From the NCBI GenBank assembly GCA_964593585.1, contig CAZQIZ010000007.1, positions 1 to 64,000 on the forward strand: 64,000 nucleotides of DNA, written 5' to 3'. Both the position numbers and the translations under genes were made by a program. This DNA is from JACQFV01 sp964593585. Lineage in GTDB: Bacteria; Zixibacteria; MSB-5A5; WJJR01. Shown here piece after piece: positions 45,517-54,660 of the stretch. Positions within the stretch are counted from its first letter, which is position 1. Every line of letters starts with the position of its first letter. The notes below the pieces were generated by a model. It saw nothing but the letters and a program-made list of their open reading frames with translations. It did no database searches and was not told the origin of the DNA.

Positions 45517-45761
45517 AGGAGGGCAGACATTCCTGTCTGTCCATCGCCTCGTGAGTGCGGGTCGGCATTATGACCCGCCGAACGAGGCGACTCTTCAAGC
45601 GTACACAATTGCTCTCAAGCGACCCTGACCCCGTAGGGGCGAACCTTGTGTTCGCCCGACCGCGGCAGGGCACCCCTTCCGCGCAATGCCATCGCCGCTC
45701 GGGGGCAAGAAAGCCGCCCCCAGTCGGCGATGGCAGGTCAGACAAGAATGTCCGACCTCCT
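45517..45761. repeat. MITE-like element family C, copy 3 (complete, long form)
   Basis: 245 bp bounded by AGGAGGGCAGACATTCCTGT on the left and GAATGTCCGACCTCCT on the right, which are inverted repeats. Inside are GCCTCGTGAG...CGAACGAGGC, GGGGCGAACCTTGTGTTCGC and a hairpin around GCCATCGCCG. Its interior contains segments found separately in copies 1 and 2. Confidence 0.75.
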
Positions 45762-45903
45762 GTTACTCGCGAACCGGACGGGCCATCCTCGTGTTCGCTC
45801 GACGGCCTGTTGACCCCATCCGCTTTTGTCGATAACTTCAGCAACTTGATTTGGCCGGGCACGGTCAACGGACGCGCCGGTGGCGGGCCGAAGATGGGAC
45901 ATT

Positions 45904-48555
45904 ATGAGCAAGATCGAACTGCCGAAGAACTACGACCCCAAATCCTCCGAAGCCAAATGGCTGGAGGCGTGGGAACAGAACCGCTATTTCCACGCCGACC
46001 CGAAGTCCGCCAAGCGGAAATACACCATCGTCATCCCGCCGCCCAATGTGACCGGCGTCCTGCACCTCGGTCATGCGCTCAACAACACGATGCAGGATAT
46101 CATGATCCGCTACAAGCGCATGTCCGGATTCGAGACCGAATGGCTTCCGGGCATCGATCATGCCGGCATCGCCACGCAGGTGGTGGTCGAAAAGCAGGTC
46201 ATCAAGGATGGCCAAACCCGCGAGGGGCTCGGACGCGACGCGTTCCTTCAACGCGTCTGGGACTGGAAGAAGAAAAACGGCGACACGATCCTGCGCCAAT
46301 TGCGGCTGATGGGCTGCTCCTGCGACTGGGAGCGCACCCGCTTCACCATGGACGAGGGGCTTTCACGCGCGGTGCTGGAAGTCTTTGTTCGCCTCTACAA
46401 CAAGGGCCTGATCTACAAGGGCACCTACATCGTCAACTGGTGCCCGCGCTGCGGCACGACGCTCTCCGACGATGAACTCGAGCGCGAGGACCGCGACTCC
46501 AGTCTCTGGTACATCAAATACCCGCTGGAGGACAAGTCCGGCTACATCGTCGTGCCGACCACCCGTCCCGAGACCATGCTCGGCGACACCGGCATCGCGG
46601 TCAATCCGAAGGACAAGCGCCACGCCAAGTCGATCGGCAAGCGGGCGGTCCTGCCGCTGATCGGACGGATCCTCCCGGTGGTCGGCGACGCCTACATCGA
46701 CATGGAGTTTGGCACCGGCGCGATGAAGGTCACGCCCGCGCATGACGCCAACGACTTCGAAATCGGCCGACGCCACAATCTCGAGACCGTCAAGGTGATC
46801 GACAAGGAAGGCAAGATCACCGCCGAAGGCGGGCCCTATGCCGGGCTCGACCGTTACGAGGCCCGCAAACGCATCGTTCGCGACCTTGAAGCCCAGGGTC
46901 TGATCGACAAGATTGAGCCGTACAAGCTCGGCGCCGCGGTCTGCTACCGCTGCAACACCATCATCGAGCCCTTCCTCTCCGAGCAGTGGTTCGTGAAAAT
47001 GTCCGAACTGGCGCCGCCGGCGATCGCCGCGGTGCGCGACGGGAAAATCCAATTCCATCCGCCGCACTGGTCGAAGGTCTACCTGCACTGGATGGAGAAC
47101 ATCCGTCCCTGGTGCATCTCCCGCCAACTCTGGTGGGGGCACCGGATCCCGGTCTGGTACAAAAACGGCGCCAATGAAGTGTATGTCGGCGCCACACCCC
47201 CCTCCGGCGACTACCGTCAGGATGAGGATGTCCTCGACACCTGGTTTTCCTCCTGGCTCTGGCCGTTTTCGACCTTCGGCTGGCCGGAGAAGACCGATGA
47301 GTTGCGCGCCTTCTATCCGACCGATTCGCTCTTTACCGCCTCCGAGATCATCTTCCTCTGGGTGGCGCGCATGGTGATGGCCGGCTGCGAGTTCATGGGC
47401 GAGATTCCGTTCGCGGATGTCTACATCCACGGCACCGTGCGCGATGCGCAGGGACGGCGCATGTCGAAGTCGCTGGGCAACGGCATCGACCCGCTCGACG
47501 TCATCGCCGAACACGGCGCCGACGCGCTGCGGCTGTCGCTGGTCCTGGCCGCGCCCGAAGGTCAGGATCCCAACGTCGGGCCCTCCACCTTTGAACTGGG
47601 ACGCAACTTCGCCAACAAACTCTGGAATGCCTCGCGTCTGGTGCTGGCCAATCAGGGCGAGGATCCCCGGCCGCGCCCGCTGGCGTTGACGATTCCCGAC
47701 GAGCGACTCCACCTGGCCGATCGTTGGATCTTAAGCCGTCTGGCCGCCGCCATCGAGACCGTTACCGGGCAGCTCGATGAGTTCAAGTTCAATGCCGCCG
47801 CCAAGTCGCTTTATGATTTCGTCTGGTCCGACTACTGCGACTGGTACCTCGAGCTGGTCAAGCAGCGGTTCCAGAAGGGTACACCCGAGGAGCAGGAGGT
47901 GGCGCGCGCGGTGTCGCTGCATGTCCTGCACCACATCGTGCGGCTGATGCATCCGGCCGCGCCCTTTGTGACCGAGGAACTCTGGGCGACCATGCGTCCG
48001 CTTTTGACCGATGCGCCCGCCCATGTCGCCGTCGCCCCCTGGCCGACCGCCGATGCCGCGCGACTCGACAGCCAATTGGACGATGAGATGCAGCATGCCT
48101 TCGATGTCATCGTCGGTATCCGCGGCATTCGCTCGCAGATGAACATCCCGCCCGGACGTGAAATCGACTGCATCGTCAAGGTCGACACCGATGTCCTCCT
48201 GGCCAGTTTGAAGCATCTGGAGGCCAACATCCGCGCCCTGGCGAAAATCGGCAACCTGACCGTCGACAAGAAGATCAAGAAGCCGATCCCGTCGGCGACC
48301 GCCGTCATCCGCGACGCCGAAATCATCATCCCGCTCGAGGGGTTGATCGATCTGGAGGCGGAACGCAAGCGGCTGGAAAAGGAACTCAAGCACAACACCG
48401 AACAGTTGGAACGGATCAACAAGAAACTCTCCAACGCCGACTTCCTCGCCAACGCGCCCGTCGACGTGGTCAATAAGGAAAAGGCCAAACGCGACAACTT
48501 CGAGGCGATGGTCAAAAAGCTCGAATCCAACCTCGAGCAGCTGGTCGGCTGGTAA
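45904..48555 (+). CDS. valS: valyl-tRNA synthetase
   Basis: 883 residues from the ATG at 45904. Class Ia synthetase: PPPNVTGVLHLGHALNN contains the HIGH-type motif, GRRMSKSLGNGIDPLDVI the KMSKS motif, and TTRPETMLGDTGIAVNPKD marks the editing (CP1) domain. The anticodon-binding domain and a C-terminal coiled coil (LEAERKRLEKELKHNTEQLE) complete the ValRS pattern. Charges tRNA-Val in the cytoplasm and edits Thr. Slightly shorter than the E. coli enzyme. The spacer before it holds element C copy 3. Confidence 0.97.
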   Translation: MSKIELPKNYDPKSSEAKWLEAWEQNRYFHADPKSAKRKYTIVIPPPNVTGVLHLGHALNNTMQDIMIRYKRMSGFETEWLPGIDHAGIATQVVVEKQVIKDGQTREGLGRDAFLQRVWDWKKKNGDTILRQLRLMGCSCDWERTRFTMDEGLSRAVLEVFVRLYNKGLIYKGTYIVNWCPRCGTTLSDDELEREDRDSSLWYIKYPLEDKSGYIVVPTTRPETMLGDTGIAVNPKDKRHAKSIGKRAVLPLIGRILPVVGDAYIDMEFGTGAMKVTPAHDANDFEIGRRHNLETVKVIDKEGKITAEGGPYAGLDRYEARKRIVRDLEAQGLIDKIEPYKLGAAVCYRCNTIIEPFLSEQWFVKMSELAPPAIAAVRDGKIQFHPPHWSKVYLHWMENIRPWCISRQLWWGHRIPVWYKNGANEVYVGATPPSGDYRQDEDVLDTWFSSWLWPFSTFGWPEKTDELRAFYPTDSLFTASEIIFLWVARMVMAGCEFMGEIPFADVYIHGTVRDAQGRRMSKSLGNGIDPLDVIAEHGADALRLSLVLAAPEGQDPNVGPSTFELGRNFANKLWNASRLVLANQGEDPRPRPLALTIPDERLHLADRWILSRLAAAIETVTGQLDEFKFNAAAKSLYDFVWSDYCDWYLELVKQRFQKGTPEEQEVARAVSLHVLHHIVRLMHPAAPFVTEELWATMRPLLTDAPAHVAVAPWPTADAARLDSQLDDEMQHAFDVIVGIRGIRSQMNIPPGREIDCIVKVDTDVLLASLKHLEANIRALAKIGNLTVDKKIKKPIPSATAVIRDAEIIIPLEGLIDLEAERKRLEKELKHNTEQLERINKKLSNADFLANAPVDVVNKEKAKRDNFEAMVKKLESNLEQLVGW

Positions 48556-48727
48556 CCACGCCCCCATATGTCGCCAAATCCTCATCGTGATGCGCCGGGG
48601 CAGGTCTGAGCTCCCCCGCCGCGCAATCACCACACACGAACTGCAATGCGGTGGCTGGCGACGCGGCTCAAGAGCCGCTTCTACGAATTGGGAAACCGAT
48701 TTGCAATGGCGCGCCGGGCCCGTCGCC

Positions 48728-48750
48728 GGACAAGGGGCTTTCAGCCCCTT
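48728..48750 (-). repeat. short repeat family F, copy 2 (inverted)
   Basis: GACAAGGGGCTTTCAGCCCC, the reverse complement of the copy at 41862. It lies in the 329-nt spacer between valS and the DUF4139 gene, in which I see no other feature. Confidence 0.5.
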
Positions 48751-48884
48751 GCCGCCACGCCGCAATTCCACTTGCAACAAATCGCGCTTTCGTTTGTAAT
48801 ACCCCTGTGAATGGACAGCGAATCGCCACGCGGCGCCGCGCGGGCGCCGTCGGGACATCCACAAGCCCGGTCAGGGGGAGGGTC

Positions 48885-50231
48885 ATGCGCCGCCTCATCA
48901 TCGCCATCGCGCTCGTCGGCTGGCTCCAGGTGACGCCGGTTGCCGCCGGCGTGCAGATCACGATCTACAACGACAATCTCGCACTGGTCAAAGACACCCG
49001 CGAGCTCGACTACCAACGCGGCATCTTCGATCTGGCCTTCACCGACGTCGCCTCCGCCATCGATGCCACCTCGGTGTCGTTTTCGGCCGTCCGCTCGCCC
49101 GGCGACGTCATCCTCCTCGAACAGAACTATCGCTACGACCTGGTCTCCTCCGAAAAGATCCTGGAGAAGTACATCGACAAGACCATCCGCGTGATGAATA
49201 AGGAGGGGAAGGTCCATGAGGGAGTGCTGTTGGCCGCCGATCCCGCGGCGCTGACCCTGCGTCTGCCCGATGGCGGGCTGGTGATCATCAGCCGCACCGA
49301 AATCGTCGACTTGAGCTTTCCTTCACTGCCCGAGGGGTTGATCACCCGCCCCACGCTGGTCTGGAAGCTGAACTCCAACCTCGAAGGCAAACATGCCTCC
49401 GAGGTGCGTTACCTGACATCACAGATCAACTGGAACGCGCAGTATGTCGCCAACATTGCCGCCACCGAAGATGCGCTCGATTTGTCCGGATGGGTCTCCA
49501 TCGACAACCACTCGGGCGCCACTTATGAGGAGGCGGCGATCAAGCTGATCGCCGGCGATGTCAACCGCGTGCGTCCCCCGATGCCGCGTGGCAAGGCGGC
49601 GATGGAGATGCTCGCCTACGCCGATGCCGCCGGCTTTGAGGAGCGAACGTTCTTTGAATACCATCTTTATACCCTCGACCGCCCCGCCACCGTCCGCGAC
49701 AACGAGATCAAGCAGTTGTCGCTGTTTGCCCCGGCGCGGGTCAAGGCGCAGAAGATCTTCACCTACGATGGCGCGCGCGACAACACCAAAATCCGCGTCT
49801 CGATGGAATTCGTGAACTCGAAGGAAGCCGGCCTCGGCATTCCGCTGCCGCGCGGCACGATCCGCGTCATGAAAGCCGACACCGATGGCTCCCTCGAATT
49901 CGTCGGCGAGGACCAGATCGACCACACACCCAAAGACGAAAAGGTCCGCGCCTTCCTCGGCAACGCCTTCGACATCGTCGGCGAACGGGTGCAGACCGCC
50001 CAGCGCAACATCTCCAGCCGGGTCTCGGAAGAGGACTTCGAGATCAAGTTGCGCAACCACAAGACCGAAACGGTCGTGGTCACGGTGATCGAGCGCAACT
50101 ACGGCGACTGGCGGATCGTGCAGGAGTCGCACAAGCACACCAAGAAGGACGCAGCCAAGGCCGAGTGGGAAATCACCGTGCCCGCCGATGGTGAAGCTGT
50201 GCTGACCTACACCGCGCGCCGGACCTGGTAG
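48885..50231 (+). CDS. secreted DUF4139-family protein
   Basis: 448 residues from the ATG at 48885, which follows GGGGGAGGG and opens a signal peptide (MRRLIIAIALVGWLQVTPVA). It matches the DUF4139 pattern: VQITIYNDNLALVKDTREL at the N-terminus, YLTSQINWNAQYVANI and GWVSIDNHSGATYEEAAIKL in the middle, and EIKLRNHKTETVVVTVIER near the end. The family is secreted and beta-rich; its function is not established. No partner gene is evident. The TPR gene follows but has its own promoter. Confidence 0.88.
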   Translation: MRRLIIAIALVGWLQVTPVAAGVQITIYNDNLALVKDTRELDYQRGIFDLAFTDVASAIDATSVSFSAVRSPGDVILLEQNYRYDLVSSEKILEKYIDKTIRVMNKEGKVHEGVLLAADPAALTLRLPDGGLVIISRTEIVDLSFPSLPEGLITRPTLVWKLNSNLEGKHASEVRYLTSQINWNAQYVANIAATEDALDLSGWVSIDNHSGATYEEAAIKLIAGDVNRVRPPMPRGKAAMEMLAYADAAGFEERTFFEYHLYTLDRPATVRDNEIKQLSLFAPARVKAQKIFTYDGARDNTKIRVSMEFVNSKEAGLGIPLPRGTIRVMKADTDGSLEFVGEDQIDHTPKDEKVRAFLGNAFDIVGERVQTAQRNISSRVSEEDFEIKLRNHKTETVVVTVIERNYGDWRIVQESHKHTKKDAAKAEWEITVPADGEAVLTYTARRTW

Positions 50232-50293
50232 GTTTGCCGACGATGACGACTGACACAAACCGCGCACCGGCGGGCGGAACTGTCAAAATGTCC

Positions 50294-50321
50294 TTGAAAC
50301 CGTGAGGCTTAACCCTATAAT
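50294..50321 (+). promoter_or_regulatory. strong sigma70-like promoter of the TPR gene
   Basis: TTGAAA (50294-50299), a 16-nt spacer and a perfect TATAAT (50316-50321). The predicted transcript starts near 50328, which rules out the upstream ATG at 50302 as the start codon. Confidence 0.8.
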
Positions 50322-50382
50322 GGTGGGCTTCCGGCCGCACTTCGAATCGGGCCGGGTGTATAACCAGATGGAGGCAATGACG

Positions 50383-51861
50383 ATGACCACCCGACGGGTG
50401 ATTTTGCTGACGGCGCTTGTGACCCTGGGGCTTGCGTCCATGCTCCGGGCCCAGCCGCAGACCGAAATCGTGCAGCCGGTCGATGTGTACCTGCGCTCGG
50501 CGCGCATCGCGCTGGGTACCAACCCGCCCGAATACAACCGCGCGCAACGCAACCTCGAGATGGCGCGCCAGCACTACCCCGAAAACTTCGAAGTGCATTT
50601 GCTCCTGGGAACGGTCTGGGCCTCCCGCGACGAGATCGACAGCATGATGGCCGAGTATGCGCTGGCCCGCAAGTTCGCAGGCGAAAAGGACTGGGCCAAA
50701 AAGGGCAAGGACATCGGCAAACTGATCGACTCCAAATGGCTCGACCGCTTCAACCGCGGCGTCAACCTCCTCTCGCAGTCCGACTCGCTGGCCGACATCG
50801 CCCAGCAACAGGCCGACTCGGCCAAGGCCGACAGCATGCGCACGGTGGTGGAAAAGGTCCGCAAGATGTCCATCGAAGCGCTGCGTCACTGCACGCTGCT
50901 GCGTCCCGATGACTTCCGCGCCTATGCCACCCGCGGCATCGTGCTCCAGCGCATGGGCGACAACACCTCCGGACTGTCCGATTTCGTCCGCGCCGAGTCG
51001 CTGTTCCACCGCTACGAGTTCCTCGATTCGACCACCAACTGGTATGACACCACCGTCTTCTTTTCAGGCCAGGGCGAAAAGACCGAGGCGTGGAAGGAGT
51101 TCGAGGCGAAGTACAAAAAGCTCAACGAGGAAAAGCGCAACCGCTACAACAACCTGCTGCGCTCGCTGGGCGCCGGCTATTACGATGCCCAGAAATGGCA
51201 GGAGTGTCTCGCCATCAACCGGCGCTACCTCGGTCTCTTCCCCAAGGACATCAACTCGATCGTGACCCTGGCCGACATCTTCTCACGCCTGGGCAACGAG
51301 ACCGAGGCCTACAAGTGGCAGGAAATCACAGTCAACGAGGACCCCAACAACAAGGACACCTGGTACAACCTCGGCATCTTCTACTACAACAACGCCGTCC
51401 GTTTGCAGGACTCGATCGCCGCGGCCACCAAGGTGGTCGAGCGCGACGGCCGCAATTCGCCGGCCAAGGCCACGCGCTTAAGCTTCCTCGAGTCGTCGCT
51501 GGAGAACTTCGCTCGCGCCATCCCGCGCTTCAAGAAAGTGGTCGAACTGGATGAGAAGGACCATGAGACCTGGCGGCTCCTGGGCATCTGCTACTACTCG
51601 GTGGCCAGTCTGGCTGTCGACACGCAGCTGGAAGAAGATGCCGCCCGACAGGGCGCCACGCTCAACAAAGTCTGGGAGATCATCAACGCCCAGCCGGGCG
51701 CCTTCGATCAGAACGCGATCTGGGGCAGCACCGAGGGGGCGCTGCGCAAGGGCACCGAACTGTTCCCCGATGATCAGGCCCTCTGCAAGATGATGAAGGT
51801 CACGCTGGCCCAGCTCAACCGCGTCGATGAACTGCGCGAGTGGGCCCCGAAGTGCCCGTAG
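50383..51861 (+). CDS. secreted TPR-repeat protein
   Basis: 492 residues. The ATG at 50383 is preferred, with GGAGG 8 nt upstream. The in-frame ATGs at 50368 and 50377 are badly spaced, and the one at 50302 lies upstream of the expected transcript start. A signal peptide (MTTRRVILLTALVTLGLASM) precedes helical repeats of TPR type, with A-x-R-N-L-E-M-A-R-Q-H and R-F-K-K-V-V-E-L-D-E-K-D elements over the whole length. It likely scaffolds protein complexes in the periplasm. Partner unknown. Confidence 0.85.
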   Translation: MTTRRVILLTALVTLGLASMLRAQPQTEIVQPVDVYLRSARIALGTNPPEYNRAQRNLEMARQHYPENFEVHLLLGTVWASRDEIDSMMAEYALARKFAGEKDWAKKGKDIGKLIDSKWLDRFNRGVNLLSQSDSLADIAQQQADSAKADSMRTVVEKVRKMSIEALRHCTLLRPDDFRAYATRGIVLQRMGDNTSGLSDFVRAESLFHRYEFLDSTTNWYDTTVFFSGQGEKTEAWKEFEAKYKKLNEEKRNRYNNLLRSLGAGYYDAQKWQECLAINRRYLGLFPKDINSIVTLADIFSRLGNETEAYKWQEITVNEDPNNKDTWYNLGIFYYNNAVRLQDSIAAATKVVERDGRNSPAKATRLSFLESSLENFARAIPRFKKVVELDEKDHETWRLLGICYYSVASLAVDTQLEEDAARQGATLNKVWEIINAQPGAFDQNAIWGSTEGALRKGTELFPDDQALCKMMKVTLAQLNRVDELREWAPKCP

Positions 51862-51887
51862 CCGTCGCATCCCACGCCAATCCACGC

Positions 51888-51919
51888 AGGGGCGGGTCGC
51901 TGACCCGCCCCTGTTTGTT
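51888..51919 (+). terminator. intrinsic terminator after the TPR gene
   Basis: Perfect 11-bp stem (AGGGGCGGGTC and its complement, loop GCT) followed by GTTTGTTG, 27 nt after the stop codon. Confidence 0.75.
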
Positions 51920-51952
51920 GGGCGCTCCGACGGAGTGCCGGGGCGGAACAAA

Positions 51953-52159
51953 GATTGCTTCGTCGTCGTCCACCTTCGGCGGACTCCTCCTCGCAATGAC
52001 GGGAGAAGTTATCGCCATTCACACGCGACCGGCGCATGTGGCGGTGTCTGCACACGCGCCCAAACCGCCGCAGAATCATCAGGAGTCTCGCATTCCGACT
52101 CACACCGTTATTGCGAGGAGCCCGAATCGCCGCAGGCGAATCGGGTCGACGAAGCAATC
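51953..52159. repeat. MITE-like inverted-repeat element family B, copy 3 (long spacer)
   Basis: 207 bp with ends GATTGCTTCGTCGTCG and GTCGACGAAGCAATC. The two arms match those of copies 1 and 2 (CGCAATGACGGG inside the left arm; CCGTTATTGCGAGGAG in the right), but about 90 nt of unrelated sequence separates them. Right-arm hairpin GAATCGCCGCAGGCGAATC. Confidence 0.7.
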
Positions 52160-52267
52160 TTTTTGCCTGCGGATCGACGTGCGCACTGGCATCGGTCTGC
52201 CTCGCGCCACCTGCAGCTCTCGACTCCCAGCTCCCCGTCATGTGCGCCACGGCATCACCACCACAAA

Positions 52268-54574
52268 ATGATCCACACACCTCAATCCCCCGTGACATCC
52301 GCCGCATCGGCATCGCACCTTTCCGCCATGCTGCTGGCTTCGTTGGCGTTCAACCTGCCTCTGCGCAAGGAATTCACTTACATCGTCCCCGAGGACTGGC
52401 CCGGCGGCATCCAGGTCGGCGATCGCGTGGTCGCGCCATTGGCCGGACGCGACACCATCGGCATCGTGGTCAAACTGCAGAAGGAATCCGGGCCGATCAC
52501 CGGCCTGAAGACCATTCACCGCCCGGCGGCCGGATTCCGCATCCCCACCGGCATCCTCGCGCTCACCCGCTGGACCGCCGACTACTACCTGAGTTCCTGG
52601 GGCGAAGCGCTTGCCTGCGCCGCCGGCCCCTCTCTGGGCACCGCAAAACTGGTCTACCGCCGCAAACCGCTGGCCTGGGACACCGGCAGGCAACGCATCG
52701 AACGTCTCGCGTCCGCCGATCAGGAACTGCTCAACATCCTCTCCGCCCGGCGCCATGTCACGCTCGACACCATTCTCAACAGCACCGAACGCAAGCGCGC
52801 CGCCGTGCTCGGGACACTGCGTCACCTCATCGAAAAGGGCTGGGTCGAATCCGAATGGCGGATGACCGCCCTCCCCGAGATCCCGCCGCCTGAAATGACC
52901 GCCGCCGCGTCCAGCATCGCCGCGGAACCGGGCAGCGACCGTTTCGATGACGATCAACGCCAGGTCTGGGAAGCGCTGCAACCCCTGCTCGATGCGGCCT
53001 CCGGCCAGACCGCGCTCTTGTGGGGGCCGACCGGATCGGGAAAGACCGCGCTCTATTGCGAAGCGATCCGTCGGGTCTGGACACAGAATCGCACCGCGAT
53101 TTTCCTCGTGCCCGAAATCGGCCTGGCCAGCCAGATGATCCGCCGCCTCGAGGCGACCCTCGGCGAACCGATCGCCGTCTGGCACAGCGGCCTCTCCGCT
53201 CAGGCGCGTTTCATCGTGGCGCAACAGATCGCCGCCGGCGCCTACCGGCTCGTCGTCGGCGCGCGCTCGGCGATCTTCGCGCCCATCCCAAACCTCGGGC
53301 TGATTGTCGTCGATGAGGAGCACGCCGACTCTTACAAACAGGCCGATCCGGCGCCGCGCTACCAGGCCCGCGACTTGGCGGTGGTGCGCGCCCGGCTGGA
53401 GAAGGCCCTCTGCCTGCTCGGTTCGGCCACACCGTCCTGCGAGAGCATCCACAACGCCCGCGCCGGAAAATACCAGTTGCTGCGTCTGTCCCGGCGTGTC
53501 CAGGGACGGCCGCTGCCGACGGTGCGTGTGGTCGATTTGCGTCGACGCGCCGCTCGCGGCGGCGACGGCTGGATCACCAACGACCTGCGCGATGCGCTGC
53601 TGCGCACCATCCGCGCCGGACACAAGGCGATTGTCTTCCTCAATCGCCGCGGCCACTCGACGCTGGTGTCCTGCGAACTCTGCGGCCACACCGAAACCTG
53701 CGCCGACTGCGGTCTGGCGCTCACCTTTCACGCCAGCGACCGCACCTACCGCTGCCACATCTGCGCCCGGTCGCAGCCGGCGTCCGAATCATGCCCCGCC
53801 TGCGGCGGCGTCGACTTCCTGCTGCGCGGCGTCGGCACGCAGAAAATCGAGGAGATGCTCGCCGCGCTCGATTCGGAGGTTCGTCTGGCCCGTCTCGACG
53901 CCGACATCGCCGCCAGGGTCGGCGCCGCGGCCGCCGCCCTCGATGGGTTCGCCGGCGATCAATTCAATCTGCTCGTCGGCACTCAGATGGTCACAAAGGG
54001 GCTTGATGTCGCGCAGGTCGGCGTCGTCGGCGTGATCTGGGCCGACCAGCAGATGGCCATCCCCGACTTCCGCGCCGAGGAACGCACCTTTCAGTTGCTG
54101 ACGCAGGTTGCCGGACGCGCCGGACGCGGCGAGGGGGCCACCGGCGAGGTCATCGTGCAGACCTTCCATCCCGACCATGAACTCATCGAACTGGCCGCGG
54201 CCCAGGATGCCGAATCCTTCTACGAACGCGAATTGCCCCGCCGTCAGCGTCTCGGCTATCCGCCGTACACCCGCCTGATCCTGCTGGCCTTCTCCGCTGA
54301 GAATCCCAAAACACCGATGGAATCGGCGCTCGCGTTTGCCGCCTACTGGAAGACACGGCAGGAGGAAAGCCGCCTCCTCGGCAAACTGCTCGGCCCGGCG
54401 CCGGCCCTCATCCCGCGACGCGCCCGCAGGCATTATGTCAACGCGCTGATCAAGACCCCCAACATCCGCGCCGCCGCCGGCGCCGTTGAGGAATACCGCG
54501 CCCAGAACGAGACGCTCCTGGCGCGTCGCCGTGTGGCGCTGACCATTGATGTCGATCCGCTGGACTTCACATAA
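52268..54574 (+). CDS. priA: primosomal replication-restart helicase PriA
   Basis: 768 residues from the ATG at 52268; the frame continues upstream through repeat B3, which is not protein-like. The N-terminal DNA-binding region (LPLRKEFTYIVPEDW, VGDRVVAPLAGR) is followed by an SF2 helicase core with Walker A LLWGPTGSGKTALY and motif II IVVDEEHADSYKQ. Two zinc-binding clusters are present (CELCGHTETCADCG; CHICARSQPASESCPACG), as is GTQKIEEML. Restarts stalled replication forks by loading the replisome. No ribosome site is evident. Confidence 0.95.
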   Translation: MIHTPQSPVTSAASASHLSAMLLASLAFNLPLRKEFTYIVPEDWPGGIQVGDRVVAPLAGRDTIGIVVKLQKESGPITGLKTIHRPAAGFRIPTGILALTRWTADYYLSSWGEALACAAGPSLGTAKLVYRRKPLAWDTGRQRIERLASADQELLNILSARRHVTLDTILNSTERKRAAVLGTLRHLIEKGWVESEWRMTALPEIPPPEMTAAASSIAAEPGSDRFDDDQRQVWEALQPLLDAASGQTALLWGPTGSGKTALYCEAIRRVWTQNRTAIFLVPEIGLASQMIRRLEATLGEPIAVWHSGLSAQARFIVAQQIAAGAYRLVVGARSAIFAPIPNLGLIVVDEEHADSYKQADPAPRYQARDLAVVRARLEKALCLLGSATPSCESIHNARAGKYQLLRLSRRVQGRPLPTVRVVDLRRRAARGGDGWITNDLRDALLRTIRAGHKAIVFLNRRGHSTLVSCELCGHTETCADCGLALTFHASDRTYRCHICARSQPASESCPACGGVDFLLRGVGTQKIEEMLAALDSEVRLARLDADIAARVGAAAAALDGFAGDQFNLLVGTQMVTKGLDVAQVGVVGVIWADQQMAIPDFRAEERTFQLLTQVAGRAGRGEGATGEVIVQTFHPDHELIELAAAQDAESFYERELPRRQRLGYPPYTRLILLAFSAENPKTPMESALAFAAYWKTRQEESRLLGKLLGPAPALIPRRARRHYVNALIKTPNIRAAAGAVEEYRAQNETLLARRRVALTIDVDPLDFT

Positions 54575-54611
54575 ACGCGCCCGCCGGGCCGCCGCGCGCG
54601 ATTCCTCGCGA

Positions 54612-54640
54612 TTGACTTCCGCGGAAAAACTCCCCTTAAT
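54612..54640 (+). promoter_or_regulatory. sigma70-like promoter of purM
   Basis: TTGACT (54612-54617), 17-nt spacer, CTTAAT (54635-54640). Transcription would start near 54647, just ahead of the ribosome site GAGGAGAG and the ATG at 54661. Confidence 0.65.
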
Positions 54641-54660
54641 GTCCGGCCCAGAGGAGAGCC

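Noticed and set aside
48651..48884. N-terminal extension of the DUF4139 gene
   Set aside because: The extension includes a repeat F copy and would hide a good signal peptide; the ATG at 48885 has a strong ribosome site.
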